Positions 1 to 9,127 of a stretch of 52,470 nt of DNA are shown piece by piece. The DNA is taken from positions 69,167-121,636 of the forward strand of contig NZ_QJSP01000019.1 in the NCBI RefSeq assembly GCF_003217475.1. The letters are read 5' to 3'. Made by a program: the position numbers and the translations under genes. The notes below the pieces were generated by a model, which saw only the letters and a list, made by a program, of their open reading frames with translations, was not told the DNA's origin and made no database searches. This DNA is from Williamsia limnetica. GTDB lineage: Bacteria > Actinomycetota > Actinomycetes > Mycobacteriales > Mycobacteriaceae. Position 1 is the stretch's first letter; every line of letters begins with the position of its first letter.

Positions 1-21
1 TCGAGGGCCTCTTGACCTTCG

Positions 22-95
22 TAGCGGGGACAGGATTTGAACCTGCGACCTCTGGGTTATGAGCCCAGCGAGCTACCGAGCTGCTCCACCCCGCG
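22..95 (-). tRNA. initiator tRNA-Met (CAT anticodon)
   Basis: The reverse complement folds into a complete 74-nt cloverleaf with anticodon CAT and a TTCAAAT T-loop. Two initiator hallmarks are visible. The first acceptor pair is a C1-U72 mismatch, while the next six pairs are perfect. The anticodon stem ends in three G-C pairs (GGG CTCATAA CCC). An elongator tRNA-Met would have a paired 1-72 position. The CCA end is not encoded: the discriminator A is followed by CGAAGG. It lies downstream of, and on the same strand as, the UPF0182 gene. Confidence 0.95.
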
Positions 96-109
96 GCGGT
101 GAATACAAC

Positions 110-153
110 GTTACAGGCGGGCGTCTCCGATCTGCAAATCGCTCGCCTGTAAC
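110..153 (-). terminator. candidate hairpin terminator after the UPF0182 gene
   Basis: Perfect 10-bp inverted repeat: GTTACAGGCG at 110-119 and CGCCTGTAAC at 144-153, with a 24-nt loop. It lies 30 bp downstream of the UPF0182 stop and just before the tRNA. There is no clear U-tract on the minus strand, so it may be a weak or factor-dependent terminator, or an RNA end-stabilising hairpin. Confidence 0.4.
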
Positions 154-183
154 GCTGCTCACCTGCCTTGAGCTGCGTAAACG

Positions 184-3174
184 CTAACTCGTCGGCAATG
201 CCTCGTATTCTTGGACCGCCGCTTGCAGGTCAGTCTGAGCCTGACCGTAGGCGGTGAAGTTGCCCGTCCTCAGAGCCTCTTGCATCGCGTTCAGCGCAGT
301 GTCCATCTTCTGGACAACCGCGTCCCGCTGAGGCGATGCGGGAACCGCAGGTGCGTTGCCGGTGGCCGGCGGTGCCTGCCCCTGCTGCTCGGTCTGACCC
401 GGCACCGGATCCTGTCCAGCGGGCGGAGCGCCCTCGGCACCCGGTACCTGGGTCACCCGTGAAGGATCGATACCCACGCCGGCCAGAGCACCTGCCACCG
501 TCGGCGCGTACCCGATCTTGCCGTCGTACCGCACGATCACGCGGAACAGCCTCGGGAACGTGCCCGCGGTGCTCTTCGCCTGTGCGTACATCGGCACCAC
601 ATTCAGGATCCCGTTGTCGCCCACCGGCAGCGTCAGCAGGTTGCCGAAGGTCACGTCAGCCGTGTTCTCGAGGTTCTTTCGACTCTCGGCCACACGCCCG
701 TCGGTCTCCATGGCACTGAACACCTGTTTCGGTCCCTCACGCTGCGGCGTGGCAGGCAGGTCCTTCACCGTGATCCGACCGTAGTTGCCGGGGTCCGACG
801 ACACCGTCAGATAGGACGCCATGAACTCCTGCTTCAAGACGTTCAACACGGCGGTGAGCTGGAAGGAGGGCCTCCCGGTTTCGGGGTCGGACGCCACAAA
901 GTAGTACGGCGGCTGATCGAGCCCCTGCGTGACTGCCGCGCTGTCGGTCGGATCACTCGGAACCGACCAGAACGCATCGCCCTGGAAGAACGTCTGCGGG
1001 TTGTCCACGTGGTACTTGGTCAAAAGCTCGCGCTGGATCTTGAACAGATCCTCGGGATACCGGACGTGCTCCTTCAGGTCGTCGAGTTTGTCGAACTCGG
1101 ACCTCGGTTCCACGCTGTCCGGGAACACCTTCATCCACGTCTTGAGGACCGGATCCTGGTCGTCGAACTGATAGAGCTTGACCTCGCCGGAGTACGCGTC
1201 GACCGTCGCCTTCACCGAGTTGCGGACGTACGACACCTGCTTGTTGACCTGGGTCCTGCCGGTCTGTCCCTGATTGAGCTGCTGCGCATCGGTTGTCGCA
1301 TCTTCCAGCGACGTCGACTGCGCATACGGGAACGCGTCGAGTGTGGTGTAGCCGTCGACGATCCACTTGATCGACCCGTCGTCCATCACTGCGGGATAGG
1401 TCTTCGAATCAACGGTCAGCCAAGGCGCTGCCTTCTCCACGCGGTCTCGGGGATCACGGTTGTAGATGATCTTCGAGTTCTTGTTGATGGCACCCGACAG
1501 CAGCAGGTTGCGCTCGGTGTACTTCACCGCATACGCGGCCTTGTTGAACCAGTTCGACAGCGGCACACCGGCTTCACCCGAATAGGTGTACGTCGAGTCC
1601 GGGGTGTCGAACTCGCGGCTCTCCTCGTTGTCCGACCCGACGATCGCGTAGTCGGGGTTCACCTTCGAGATGAGTTCACCGAAGTAGATGCGCGGCTGCG
1701 ACACCTTGATGGGGGCGTTCGCCTTGTAGTCGTCGCTCTCGTAATTCCGGAGATCGCTGACGTAGAAGACCGGTTCGCCGCCACCGCTGGCAACGTCGTC
1801 GATGTTCGACACTGCTTCGTTGACCTGGTTGGCAGGCGCGGCGATGAAGCCGTTGCCATGCGTGTACACGGTGTGCTTGTTCAACCAGTTCTGCTGGTTC
1901 GCCTCGAAACGGCTCGGGTCCAGCTCACGGGCCGCGACGACGAAGTCGCGCATCTGGCCGTCGACCTCGTACCGGTCGAGGGCAAGCTGCGAGGGAAAGC
2001 CGTAGAAGTTCTGTTGCCGCTGCACCTGGGTGAACGCCGGGGAGATGATGTTGGGGTCCAGGATGCGGATGTTCGACAACGTGGGTTCGTCTGTGTTGAC
2101 CAACTGCTGGTTGACCGGTTCGGAAGTCCAATTGTCTTCGTATGTGACCCGATCCGGTCCGATCCCGTACGCCTGTTTCGTCGCCGCGATGTTGCGGCCG
2201 ATGAACTCGGCCTCCTTCTCCGCAGCGTTCGGCTTGACGGAGAACTGCTCCATGGCAGCGGGCCAGCCGACGCCGATCACGAGCGCGGACAGCAACATCA
2301 TCGCCGTGGCGAGGGCGGGAATCCGTAGGTCGCGCAGGATGATCCCGGCGAAGAACGCCACCGCACAGATCACGGCGATCGCCATCAGGATCAGCTTCGA
2401 CGGCAGCACGGCGTTGATGTCGGTGTAGCTCGCGCCGGTGAAGATCTCCTGCTTACGGGTGCTGGAGAGCAACGTATACCTGTCGAGCCAGTACGCCGCC
2501 GCCTTGAGCAGCAGGAACGTGCCGGCGATGACCGCCAGCTGGATCCGCGCGGCGTTGGTCAACGTGCCACCACGACCGGCCAGTCTGACCCCACCGAAGA
2601 TGTAGTGGGTCACCAAGCTCACGATGAAGGCGATGACCACGACGACGAACAGGAAGTTCAGGACGAAGCGGTAGAACGGCAGATCGAACGCATAGAACCC
2701 GACGTCGAGACTGAACTCGGGGTCCTTGATGCCGAAGCTCTCGCCGTGCAGGAACATCTGCACCGTCGACCACGAACCCTGCGCGACAAGGCCTGCCAGC
2801 AGACCGACCAGCACCGTCGGGATGATTGTGAACCAGCGGATGCGGCTCATCACCAAGGTGCGGTACCGCGCGATGGGATCGCCGGGACCACTGGTCGGCA
2901 CGAACACCGGCCGGCTGCGGTACGCCAGCCACAGTGCACCGAAGATGATCAGCCCGGCGACGACGCCGCAGATCGCGAACAGCGCGATCCTCGTCCAGAT
3001 GATCTTGCTGAACACGGACCGATAGCCGATGTCGTCGAACCACAGCCAGTCGGTGTAGATCGAGATGAAACGCGGCCCCACCAACAGGACCACGAGAATG
3101 ACGACGGCCGTTGCGATCAGCGCCTTACTGCGCCGCGACAGCGATGGCATTGCTGCCGGACCACGGATACCCAC
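184..3174 (-). CDS. UPF0182 family integral membrane protein (Rv3193c-like)
   Basis: 996 aa, the usual length for this family. A short basic N-terminus (residues 9-17 are MPSLSRRSK) precedes seven hydrophobic segments at roughly 18-38, 58-85, 113-132, 165-195, 207-230, 258-280 and 287-308. About 690 mostly soluble residues follow, predicted to lie outside the cytoplasmic membrane. A Pro/Gln-rich linker (about 890-935) precedes a short Ala-rich helical tail. The molecular function of UPF0182 is not established, and no catalytic motif is visible. The upstream ATG (MGIRGPAAM) is kept because mycobacterial homologues, from memory, carry the same short extension; the second Met at residue 9 is an alternative. 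It is divergent from the PPA1309-family gene across 262 bp. Confidence 0.9.
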   Translation of the reverse strand: MGIRGPAAMPSLSRRSKALIATAVVILVVLLVGPRFISIYTDWLWFDDIGYRSVFSKIIWTRIALFAICGVVAGLIIFGALWLAYRSRPVFVPTSGPGDPIARYRTLVMSRIRWFTIIPTVLVGLLAGLVAQGSWSTVQMFLHGESFGIKDPEFSLDVGFYAFDLPFYRFVLNFLFVVVVIAFIVSLVTHYIFGGVRLAGRGGTLTNAARIQLAVIAGTFLLLKAAAYWLDRYTLLSSTRKQEIFTGASYTDINAVLPSKLILMAIAVICAVAFFAGIILRDLRIPALATAMMLLSALVIGVGWPAAMEQFSVKPNAAEKEAEFIGRNIAATKQAYGIGPDRVTYEDNWTSEPVNQQLVNTDEPTLSNIRILDPNIISPAFTQVQRQQNFYGFPSQLALDRYEVDGQMRDFVVAARELDPSRFEANQQNWLNKHTVYTHGNGFIAAPANQVNEAVSNIDDVASGGGEPVFYVSDLRNYESDDYKANAPIKVSQPRIYFGELISKVNPDYAIVGSDNEESREFDTPDSTYTYSGEAGVPLSNWFNKAAYAVKYTERNLLLSGAINKNSKIIYNRDPRDRVEKAAPWLTVDSKTYPAVMDDGSIKWIVDGYTTLDAFPYAQSTSLEDATTDAQQLNQGQTGRTQVNKQVSYVRNSVKATVDAYSGEVKLYQFDDQDPVLKTWMKVFPDSVEPRSEFDKLDDLKEHVRYPEDLFKIQRELLTKYHVDNPQTFFQGDAFWSVPSDPTDSAAVTQGLDQPPYYFVASDPETGRPSFQLTAVLNVLKQEFMASYLTVSSDPGNYGRITVKDLPATPQREGPKQVFSAMETDGRVAESRKNLENTADVTFGNLLTLPVGDNGILNVVPMYAQAKSTAGTFPRLFRVIVRYDGKIGYAPTVAGALAGVGIDPSRVTQVPGAEGAPPAGQDPVPGQTEQQGQAPPATGNAPAVPASPQRDAVVQKMDTALNAMQEALRTGNFTAYGQAQTDLQAAVQEYEALPTS

Positions 3175-3436
3175 GAGTGTTACTCCAAAATTTTATGCCG
3201 GAGCACCGCAACCGGACTTGACCAACACTTTACTTTGCGGCGCCCCGCAGCCTGTGCCGGGCGGTAGAAGGCGGCAAGTCGAGTCAGATTCGACACAACT
3301 TTTTCGCATTCGCCTAGAACAGTACCGATTGCTACCTGAGAGCGGCCCGCAGCTTGTGTAGCCTGCGCCGGATCACTCAGGCGCGCAGGCCTGCGAAGAC
3401 GGTGGCTGCACCGGAAACATCGCGATAGATGCCACT

Positions 3437-4060
3437 ATGTGTGTTGTGACCGAATCGCAACCACCTGTGCTCTCCCCCGACGCCTTGGGCAGCGCGATCC
3501 GTGAGGTCGTCGAGTTCGTCGACGCGGCCGGATGGGGTCAGCCCCCGCAGTTGTTCGCCCTGGTGCCCACCTCCCTGCTCGCCGACACGCAGCCCGACTG
3601 GGTCGACGATCACGACACCTCCGAGCTGACGCTGATCGAGCAGGCGCCCCTACCGGTCTCCCCCGACAGCGGCATGGCCGAGCTCGAGCACGTACTCGCC
3701 ACCACCAGCTGGCCTGCCGACGTCGCGGGATGCGCGTTGGTCCAGGAGATCATCGTCCTGCCGCCCGAGGCCGAGGACGATCTCGACGACGCCCTGGGTC
3801 CCTTGCTCGCCGATCCCGATTCCGCCGACCAGGCCGCGCGCAGCGCAGCCGCGGCGCATCCGGAAAGCCGCCAAGCCCGGCTCGCTGCCGCGGTGTTGCG
3901 CGACGGGCGCAATCTGAGCCTGCTGCAGCTCGCACCGGGAGTCGACGACGTCGAGACCGACGACGACGCACCGATAGAACTGCTCTCGCACCCCAACATG
4001 GCTCCCAATCTGGTGCTGGCCCTGGCTGCGACCCTGGAGAACACGCCCGACGAGGAGTGA
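3437..4060 (+). CDS. PPA1309 family protein of unknown function
   Basis: 207 aa, acidic and soluble, with no signal peptide or membrane segment. The N-terminal half (about residues 12-60) contains the EVVEFVDAAGWGQPPQLFAL pattern I associate with the actinobacterial PPA1309 family. The centre is rich in Asp/Glu, and the end reads PNLVLALAATLENTPDEE. No enzymatic motif is recognisable. The start is either ATG 3437 (MCVVTES) or GTG 3446 (MTES). The second gives a more typical N-terminus, but no strong ribosome-binding site decides between them. It is convergent with the PDZ protease gene, with 24 bp between stops. I do not recall a gene in this position in M. tuberculosis. Confidence 0.8.
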   Translation: MCVVTESQPPVLSPDALGSAIREVVEFVDAAGWGQPPQLFALVPTSLLADTQPDWVDDHDTSELTLIEQAPLPVSPDSGMAELEHVLATTSWPADVAGCALVQEIIVLPPEAEDDLDDALGPLLADPDSADQAARSAAAAHPESRQARLAAAVLRDGRNLSLLQLAPGVDDVETDDDAPIELLSHPNMAPNLVLALAATLENTPDEE

Positions 4061-4084
4061 GTACCGCCGACCGGCTCGGCACAC

Positions 4085-5209
4085 TCAACAACTGGGCGGG
4101 GTGCGTCCCTCCCGCAGGTCGGTCAGTCCCGTGATGGCGTCGTCGAGCGTGTCGACCCGGACCAGCGTCAGACCGTCGGGTGTATCGGATGTCGCCTCGG
4201 CACAGTTGCCGGAGGGTACGAGGAACGCGGTCGCGCCGGCCTCTCTGGCCGCCTTCATCTTGTGGGTGATGCCGCCGATCTCCCCGACGTCACCTGTCGA
4301 GTCGATGGTGCCGGTACCGGCGATGAACTCGCCGCCGTTGAGCTCGCCCGGGCTCAGTTTGTCGATGATCGCCAGCGTGAGCATCAGACCTGCGGATGGT
4401 CCGCCGATTTCTCCGACGTCGAAGGAGATGTCGAGATCGGGGTCACCGTTTTGTTCCGACAGCGAGATGCCCAGATAACCCTTCTCCGCGTCGTCGGGGT
4501 TCGCTGCCAAGGTGACCGTTGCCGTGGCAGGTTGCCCGGCGCGCACGACGTCGAGGGTCACCTGCGTTCCGGGCGCGAGAGCGGCGACCGCTTCACGCAG
4601 GGCCACCGACGTCTCCACCGGGGTCCCGTTCACCGCGGTGATGTCGTCGTCGGGCTGCAGCTCGCCCGCGGATGGTCCCTTGTCATCGACGCCGGCAACG
4701 ACCAAGTCGAGGGGACGACCCAGAAAGGCGAGCGCGGCAATGGTCGCCGAGTTCTCCGAACCGGTCATCTGCTGACGGTTCTCCTGGCTCACCTCTTCGT
4801 TGGACTTGCCGGGCGGATACACGCGGTCGCGTGGCTGTAACTCGTCGTCCCCCGACAGCCACAGTCCGATCGACTGGAACAGCGTCAGACCGTCCGTCAC
4901 CGAGACAGTGGTCAGGTTGAGATTGCCGGTCGTCGGGTCGGTGGGTTCACCGGTGATGGCCACGACCTGCCGATCGTCAACCGATCCCAATGTGTTGACC
5001 GTCGGCCCGGGCCCCAGGGCCACGTAGGGCACCCGAACAAGGGTGCCGACGAGCACGAACACGACGAGGAAGGCCAAAGCGACGACCAGAGTTGCGATAC
5101 GCCGATAGCCCGGCGCAATCGTCGCGCGGCGACCCCTGGGAGCCGCAGCGCGCTCGGGCTCCGGTGCGTGCCCGTGCTCGGGTCCCGGTGATACAGACTG
5201 CTCTTTCAC
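4085..5209 (-). CDS. membrane-anchored PDZ/Lon-like serine protease (YlbL type, Rv3194c-like)
   Basis: 374 aa. The cytoplasmic N-terminus is charged and Pro-rich, and one transmembrane helix spans about 38-58. A conserved segment (RVPYVALGPGPTVNTLG) follows. A PDZ domain covers about 165-235 (contains GPSAGELQPDDDITAVNG). The C-terminal Lon-type domain carries the Ser-Lys dyad: Ser272 in GEIGGPSAG and Lys317 in GGITHKMKAA, 45 residues apart, close to the Lon spacing. The fold faces the outside, so it probably trims exported or membrane proteins; substrates are unknown. It is divergent from the DUF2342 gene across 130 bp. Confidence 0.9.
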   Translation of the reverse strand: MKEQSVSPGPEHGHAPEPERAAAPRGRRATIAPGYRRIATLVVALAFLVVFVLVGTLVRVPYVALGPGPTVNTLGSVDDRQVVAITGEPTDPTTGNLNLTTVSVTDGLTLFQSIGLWLSGDDELQPRDRVYPPGKSNEEVSQENRQQMTGSENSATIAALAFLGRPLDLVVAGVDDKGPSAGELQPDDDITAVNGTPVETSVALREAVAALAPGTQVTLDVVRAGQPATATVTLAANPDDAEKGYLGISLSEQNGDPDLDISFDVGEIGGPSAGLMLTLAIIDKLSPGELNGGEFIAGTGTIDSTGDVGEIGGITHKMKAAREAGATAFLVPSGNCAEATSDTPDGLTLVRVDTLDDAITGLTDLREGRTPPSC

Positions 5210-5339
5210 GTCGCCCAGCGTAGAGGGTTCGGAGCCGAGTCCTGTTTGTGCTCACCCGCCGGCGAGCGCCGGTCGACTTTCGCCCAGAGCGGATCGCTTC
5301 GATCGCCAAATGCGACCCGACCGCCGGTACCGTGGAGTC

Positions 5340-6695
5340 ATGAATGACTTGCCTTTCGGATTCTCGGCCGCCTCCGGTGATGACGGGGACGGTGACTCGT
5401 CCGGCAAGAAGCCCGGCGACTTCGACCCCAATCAGCTGGGTCAGATGCTGTCGCAGCTCGGTCAGATGCTCTCCGGCATGGGCGCCGGCATGGGCGCCGC
5501 GGGCGGCGAACCGGTCAACTACCAGGTCGCGACGTCATTGGCGCGCCAGCAGATCGGTAAGCACAGCCCTGTCAGCGAGCGGGAGACCTCGGCGGTCACC
5601 GACTCGGTGCGCCTGGCCGAGGTCTGGCTCGACAACGTGACGACCCTGCCCGCGGGGGTCAGCACGACCGAAGCCTGGACGTCGGTGGACTGGCTGGAGA
5701 AGACGCTTCCGGTCTGGAAGACACTCTGCAATCCCGTTGCCGAACAGATCGCCGGAACCTGGACCAAGAATCTGCCCGAAGAGGCCCGCGAGTTCGCCGG
5801 TCCGATGATGGGCATGGTCACCCAGATGGGCAGCATGGCCTTCGGCACCCAGCTCGGTCAGGGCCTCGGACAGCTCGCCAAGGAAGTACTGACCTCCACC
5901 GACATCGGCCTGCCGCTCGCGCCGTCCGGTACGGCGGTGCTGTTGCCGGAGGCCGTCGCCGCGTTCAGCGACGGGCTCGAGCAGCCGAGCCAGGAGATCA
6001 TCGTCTTCCTCGCCGCTCGCGAAGCCGCCCACGTGCGTCTGTTCACCCACGTTCCGTGGTTGCGTCAGAGACTTCTCTCGACGGTCGAGGAGTACGCCCG
6101 CGGCATCAGTATCGACTTCTCGGGCATCCAGGACGCCGCTGCGGGTATCGACCCGACCACGCTGCTGTCCGATCCCAGCAAACTCCAAGAACTGATGGCC
6201 GGCGGCGCAGCATTCGAACCGAAGACCTCGCCCGCACAGGAACACGCCCTCGCCCGCCTGGAAACCATCCTGGCACTCATCGAGGGCTGGGTGGAAACAG
6301 TGGTGACGCAAGCACTCTCGGATCGCATCCCGTCGGTGGGAGCACTCACCGAGACGATGCGCCGGCGCCGCGCCACCGGAGGACCGGCCGAGGAGACCTT
6401 CGCCACCCTCATCGGGTTGGAACTGCGGCCCCGCAAACTGCGCGAAGCCGCCGACCTGTGGTCGAAACTCCTCGAGTCGTCGGATATCGCGACCCGCGAC
6501 GGCGTGTGGGCTCATCCCGACCTCGTGCCAGATGCCGAGGATCTCGATCACCCGGCAGCGTTCATCGACCGGGTCATCGGTGGCGGCGTGGATCCCTTCG
6601 ACGACCCGATGGCCCAGCTCGAGAAGACCATCGCAGAGGAAGCCGAGAAGCGCGGCGAGAAGCCAGACAGCGACGGCCCGACGCCGCCCGCCTGA
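5340..6695 (+). CDS. DUF2342 / F420-biosynthesis-associated-type zincin-like protein (Rv3195-like)
   Basis: About 451 aa from ATG 5340 (MNDLPFGFSA). A longer frame opens at 5310, but the ATG with GGAG just upstream fits the family N-terminus. After a Gly/Met-rich stretch (about residues 30-60, repeated GQMLSQLG and GMGAGMG), the body is helical. The metalloprotease-like motif is REAAHVRLFTHVPWL, where the usual HExxH begins with Arg instead of His. Whether it is catalytic is therefore unclear. No membrane segment is seen. Family annotation as a zinc-dependent metalloprotease is by homology only. It heads a plus-strand run with the E1-like and ABC1 kinase genes. Confidence 0.85.
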   Translation: MNDLPFGFSAASGDDGDGDSSGKKPGDFDPNQLGQMLSQLGQMLSGMGAGMGAAGGEPVNYQVATSLARQQIGKHSPVSERETSAVTDSVRLAEVWLDNVTTLPAGVSTTEAWTSVDWLEKTLPVWKTLCNPVAEQIAGTWTKNLPEEAREFAGPMMGMVTQMGSMAFGTQLGQGLGQLAKEVLTSTDIGLPLAPSGTAVLLPEAVAAFSDGLEQPSQEIIVFLAAREAAHVRLFTHVPWLRQRLLSTVEEYARGISIDFSGIQDAAAGIDPTTLLSDPSKLQELMAGGAAFEPKTSPAQEHALARLETILALIEGWVETVVTQALSDRIPSVGALTETMRRRRATGGPAEETFATLIGLELRPRKLREAADLWSKLLESSDIATRDGVWAHPDLVPDAEDLDHPAAFIDRVIGGGVDPFDDPMAQLEKTIAEEAEKRGEKPDSDGPTPPA

Positions 6696-6801
6696 CATTT
6701 CGGCAATCACCGCTGCACCCGCAGCTCAGGGCCATACCCCTCTGTGGATAACTCCACCACGCTGGCCCTGTTACCGGTTCGGGTTCTGGTTGGGTGGCGC
6801 C

Positions 6802-7701
6802 ATGACGGTCACCGCTTCGCTACCAGTCCTGCGCCCGGGCGCGGCGGTTCTCGTCCGGCCCGGAGGACGCGTCCAAGTGGGTTGCGACCCCGAAACGGCA
6901 GTCATCGTTGAACCGACCGGACATCTGGACCCCGCACGGCTCGCGACGCTGCTGCGGTCGCTCACGAGCAGGCGCCCACGGGATGAGATCGTGGCCGCAG
7001 CCACCGAAGCAGGACTGTCCCGGACAGACCTCGAACAGTTGCTCGACGACCTCGTCATCGCCGGCGTCGCGCATCACGAGGTCGCGGCGCCCCCCACCCG
7101 GCTCCGGGTACGGCTACACGGATCCGGCCCGCTGGCCGTGGCCATCTCGGGCGCACTGCGCGCGGCCGGAGTCGACCTCGTGCGGTCGGTGCGCAAACCT
7201 TCGCTGATCGACGCCGCAGACCCCGATCCTCTTGTCCACCAGGACCGGGTGTCGGCCTGGGCGAGCGACCTCGTGGTTTTGACCGATTACCTCACACATG
7301 ATCCGTGGCTGGTGTCGAGTCTGATGCGTCATCGCATACCCCACCTGATGGTGCGACTGCGCGATGGCGTGGGGGTCATCGGCCCGATGGTCCTGCCCGG
7401 GCTGACCAGCTGCCTGCACTGTGCCGATCATCACCGTACCGACCGCGACCGCGACTGGCCGATCGTCAGCGCCCAACTACTGGGGATCTGCGGTTGGGCC
7501 GGATCCGCCACGATCGCCGGGACCGCCGCGGTCACGGCGGCACAGATCGAACAGATTGCGGCGCTCACCCGCTCGGGGCAGCCGAACCCGCCACCGCCGT
7601 CGACGGTGAACACCACCATCGAATTCCGGGCAAACCCGTCATCGATGGCGGTGCGGCACTGGCCACCGCATCCGCTTTGCGGCTGCCGCTCAGCCAGGTG
7701 A
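6802..7701 (+). CDS. E1/ThiF-like, TOMM leader-binding-type protein (Rv3196-like)
   Basis: 299 aa from ATG 6802. The frame is open much further upstream, but that part overlaps the DUF2342 gene and is not family-like. The N-terminal 90 residues resemble a winged-helix precursor-recognition module. A Rossmann-like start (RLHGSGPLAVAISGALRAAG) follows, then the segment from LRDGVGVIGPMVLPGLTSC typical of E1-like cyclodehydratase partner proteins. Four cysteines form a likely zinc site: Cys204/Cys207 (CLHC) and Cys293/Cys295 (CGC). In RiPP systems such proteins present a peptide to a YcaO enzyme. No YcaO gene or precursor peptide is visible here, so the role is unknown. Confidence 0.75.
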   Translation: MTVTASLPVLRPGAAVLVRPGGRVQVGCDPETAVIVEPTGHLDPARLATLLRSLTSRRPRDEIVAAATEAGLSRTDLEQLLDDLVIAGVAHHEVAAPPTRLRVRLHGSGPLAVAISGALRAAGVDLVRSVRKPSLIDAADPDPLVHQDRVSAWASDLVVLTDYLTHDPWLVSSLMRHRIPHLMVRLRDGVGVIGPMVLPGLTSCLHCADHHRTDRDRDWPIVSAQLLGICGWAGSATIAGTAAVTAAQIEQIAALTRSGQPNPPPPSTVNTTIEFRANPSSMAVRHWPPHPLCGCRSAR

Positions 7702-7733
7702 ACTAAGCTCGGGCATTGGAAAGGGGAAACTCA

Positions 7734-9050
7734 ATGGCAGAGATCACACGAGGTGGAGCACGCAGAAATGCCAAGCTCGCCTCGCTTCCGCTCGGGGTGG
7801 CCGGACGGGCGGCCTCCGGCTTCGGCAAGAGACTCGCGGGTGGGGACCGAGATGAGATCGCCGCCGACATGCTGGAGAAGACCGCGGAGCAGCTGTTCGC
7901 CGTTCTCGGTGAACTCAAGGGCGGCGCGATGAAGGTCGGCCAGGCGCTGTCGATCATGGAAGCCGCGATTCCGGAGGAGTTCGGAGAACCGTTCCGCGAT
8001 GCCCTGACGAAGCTGCAGGCAGAAGCACCGCCGCTGCCCGCAGCGAAGGTTCACGGAGTCCTCGACAATCAGCTCGGGACCAAATGGCGCGAACGGTTCA
8101 AAGAGTTCTCCGACGAACCGGCAGCGTCGGCGTCCATCGGGCAAGTGCACAAGGCGCTGTGGCACGACGGCCGCGAGGTCGCGGTGAAGGTTCAGTATCC
8201 CGGCGCCGACCACGCCCTCAAGGCCGATTTGAAGACCATGTCCCGGATGACCGGCCTGCTCAAACGCCTGTCCCCCGGAACCGACGTCAAGTCGATGATG
8301 GACGAGTTGATCGAGCGCACCGAAGACGAACTGAACTACACCAAAGAAGCGAACAATCAGCGAGCGTTTGCCAAGGCGTTCGCGGACGACCCCGATTTCG
8401 TGGTGCCTCGGGTGGTTGCTTCCGCACCCAAAGTCGTTGTTTCCGAGTGGATCACCGGGATCCCGATGTCGAAGGTGATCAAGGAGGGAACCGTCGAGGA
8501 GCGCAACGCCGCGGCGGCAAAGATGACCGAGTTCGAGGTGAGCTCCCCGAGCCGGGTCGGTCTCGTACACGGCGATCCGCACCCCGGAAACTTCCAATTC
8601 CTGGCCGACGGCCGGATGGCCATCCTCGACTTCGGTGCCGTCGGTCACTATCCAGACGGCCTGCCGGCCGCGACCGGCCCGATCCTGCGACTGTGCCGGG
8701 ACAGGAAGTACGACGAACTCAAAGAAGAGATGGTGCGCGCGAACTTCATTCAGCGTTCGCACCAGGACAAGGTGACTCCCACCGATCTCGAGGCGTACCT
8801 GCGCCCCTACGTCGATCCGCTGTACAGCGAGTCGTTCCATTTCACTCGCAAGTGGCTACAAAGAGCGGCGGGCGCCGCGTCCGATCCTCGTGGTGACGTC
8901 TACAAGACCTCGCGAAACCTGAACTGTCCCAAGGAATATGTGATGGTGTTTCGTGTTCTCGGCGGTTGCGTCGGCATTGCCGCACAACTCGATGCCGAAG
9001 CCCCGTACCGGGCCATCATGGAACGGTGGGTCACCGGACTCGCAGAGTGA
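7734..9050 (+). CDS. ABC1/UbiB-family atypical kinase (Rv3197-like)
   Basis: 438 aa from ATG 7734, preceded by AAAGGGG; a TTG six codons earlier is possible but less likely. ABC1 family signatures occur in order: the KxGQ-type N-terminal motif (KGGAMKVGQAL, about 63-73), the Ala-rich nucleotide loop (PAASASIGQVHKA, about 130), the lysine strand (VAVKVQYPG), the catalytic loop (VHGDPHPGNFQF) and the metal-binding motif (AILDFGAVGHY). ABC1 proteins are ATP-binding and linked to isoprenoid quinone or lipid metabolism. The substrate of the actinobacterial member is not established. It is convergent with whiB7 and shares a terminator hairpin with it. Confidence 0.9.
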   Translation: MAEITRGGARRNAKLASLPLGVAGRAASGFGKRLAGGDRDEIAADMLEKTAEQLFAVLGELKGGAMKVGQALSIMEAAIPEEFGEPFRDALTKLQAEAPPLPAAKVHGVLDNQLGTKWRERFKEFSDEPAASASIGQVHKALWHDGREVAVKVQYPGADHALKADLKTMSRMTGLLKRLSPGTDVKSMMDELIERTEDELNYTKEANNQRAFAKAFADDPDFVVPRVVASAPKVVVSEWITGIPMSKVIKEGTVEERNAAAAKMTEFEVSSPSRVGLVHGDPHPGNFQFLADGRMAILDFGAVGHYPDGLPAATGPILRLCRDRKYDELKEEMVRANFIQRSHQDKVTPTDLEAYLRPYVDPLYSESFHFTRKWLQRAAGAASDPRGDVYKTSRNLNCPKEYVMVFRVLGGCVGIAAQLDAEAPYRAIMERWVTGLAE

Positions 9051-9068
9051 ACCCCGCGCATAGACGGC

Positions 9069-9107
9069 AAACGGGCGGATACGAGACTTTCTCGTACCCG
9101 CCCGTTT
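9069..9107. terminator. bidirectional terminator between the ABC1 kinase gene and whiB7
   Basis: Long inverted repeat with 17-nt arms at 9069-9085 and 9091-9107, one A-C mismatch and a 5-nt loop (ACTTT). The outer arms are AAA and TTT, giving a short T-run in both directions. It lies 18 bp after the kinase stop and 20 bp after the whiB7 stop, so it can end both convergent transcripts. Confidence 0.85.
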
Positions 9108-9127
9108 CGCTTCTCTACCGGTAGGCG

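Noticed and set aside
1009-2328. 439-codon plus-strand open frame
   Set aside because: Antisense to the UPF0182 gene, which has clear membrane helices and family length. Composition is Arg/Val/Asp-rich as expected for a high-GC shadow frame.
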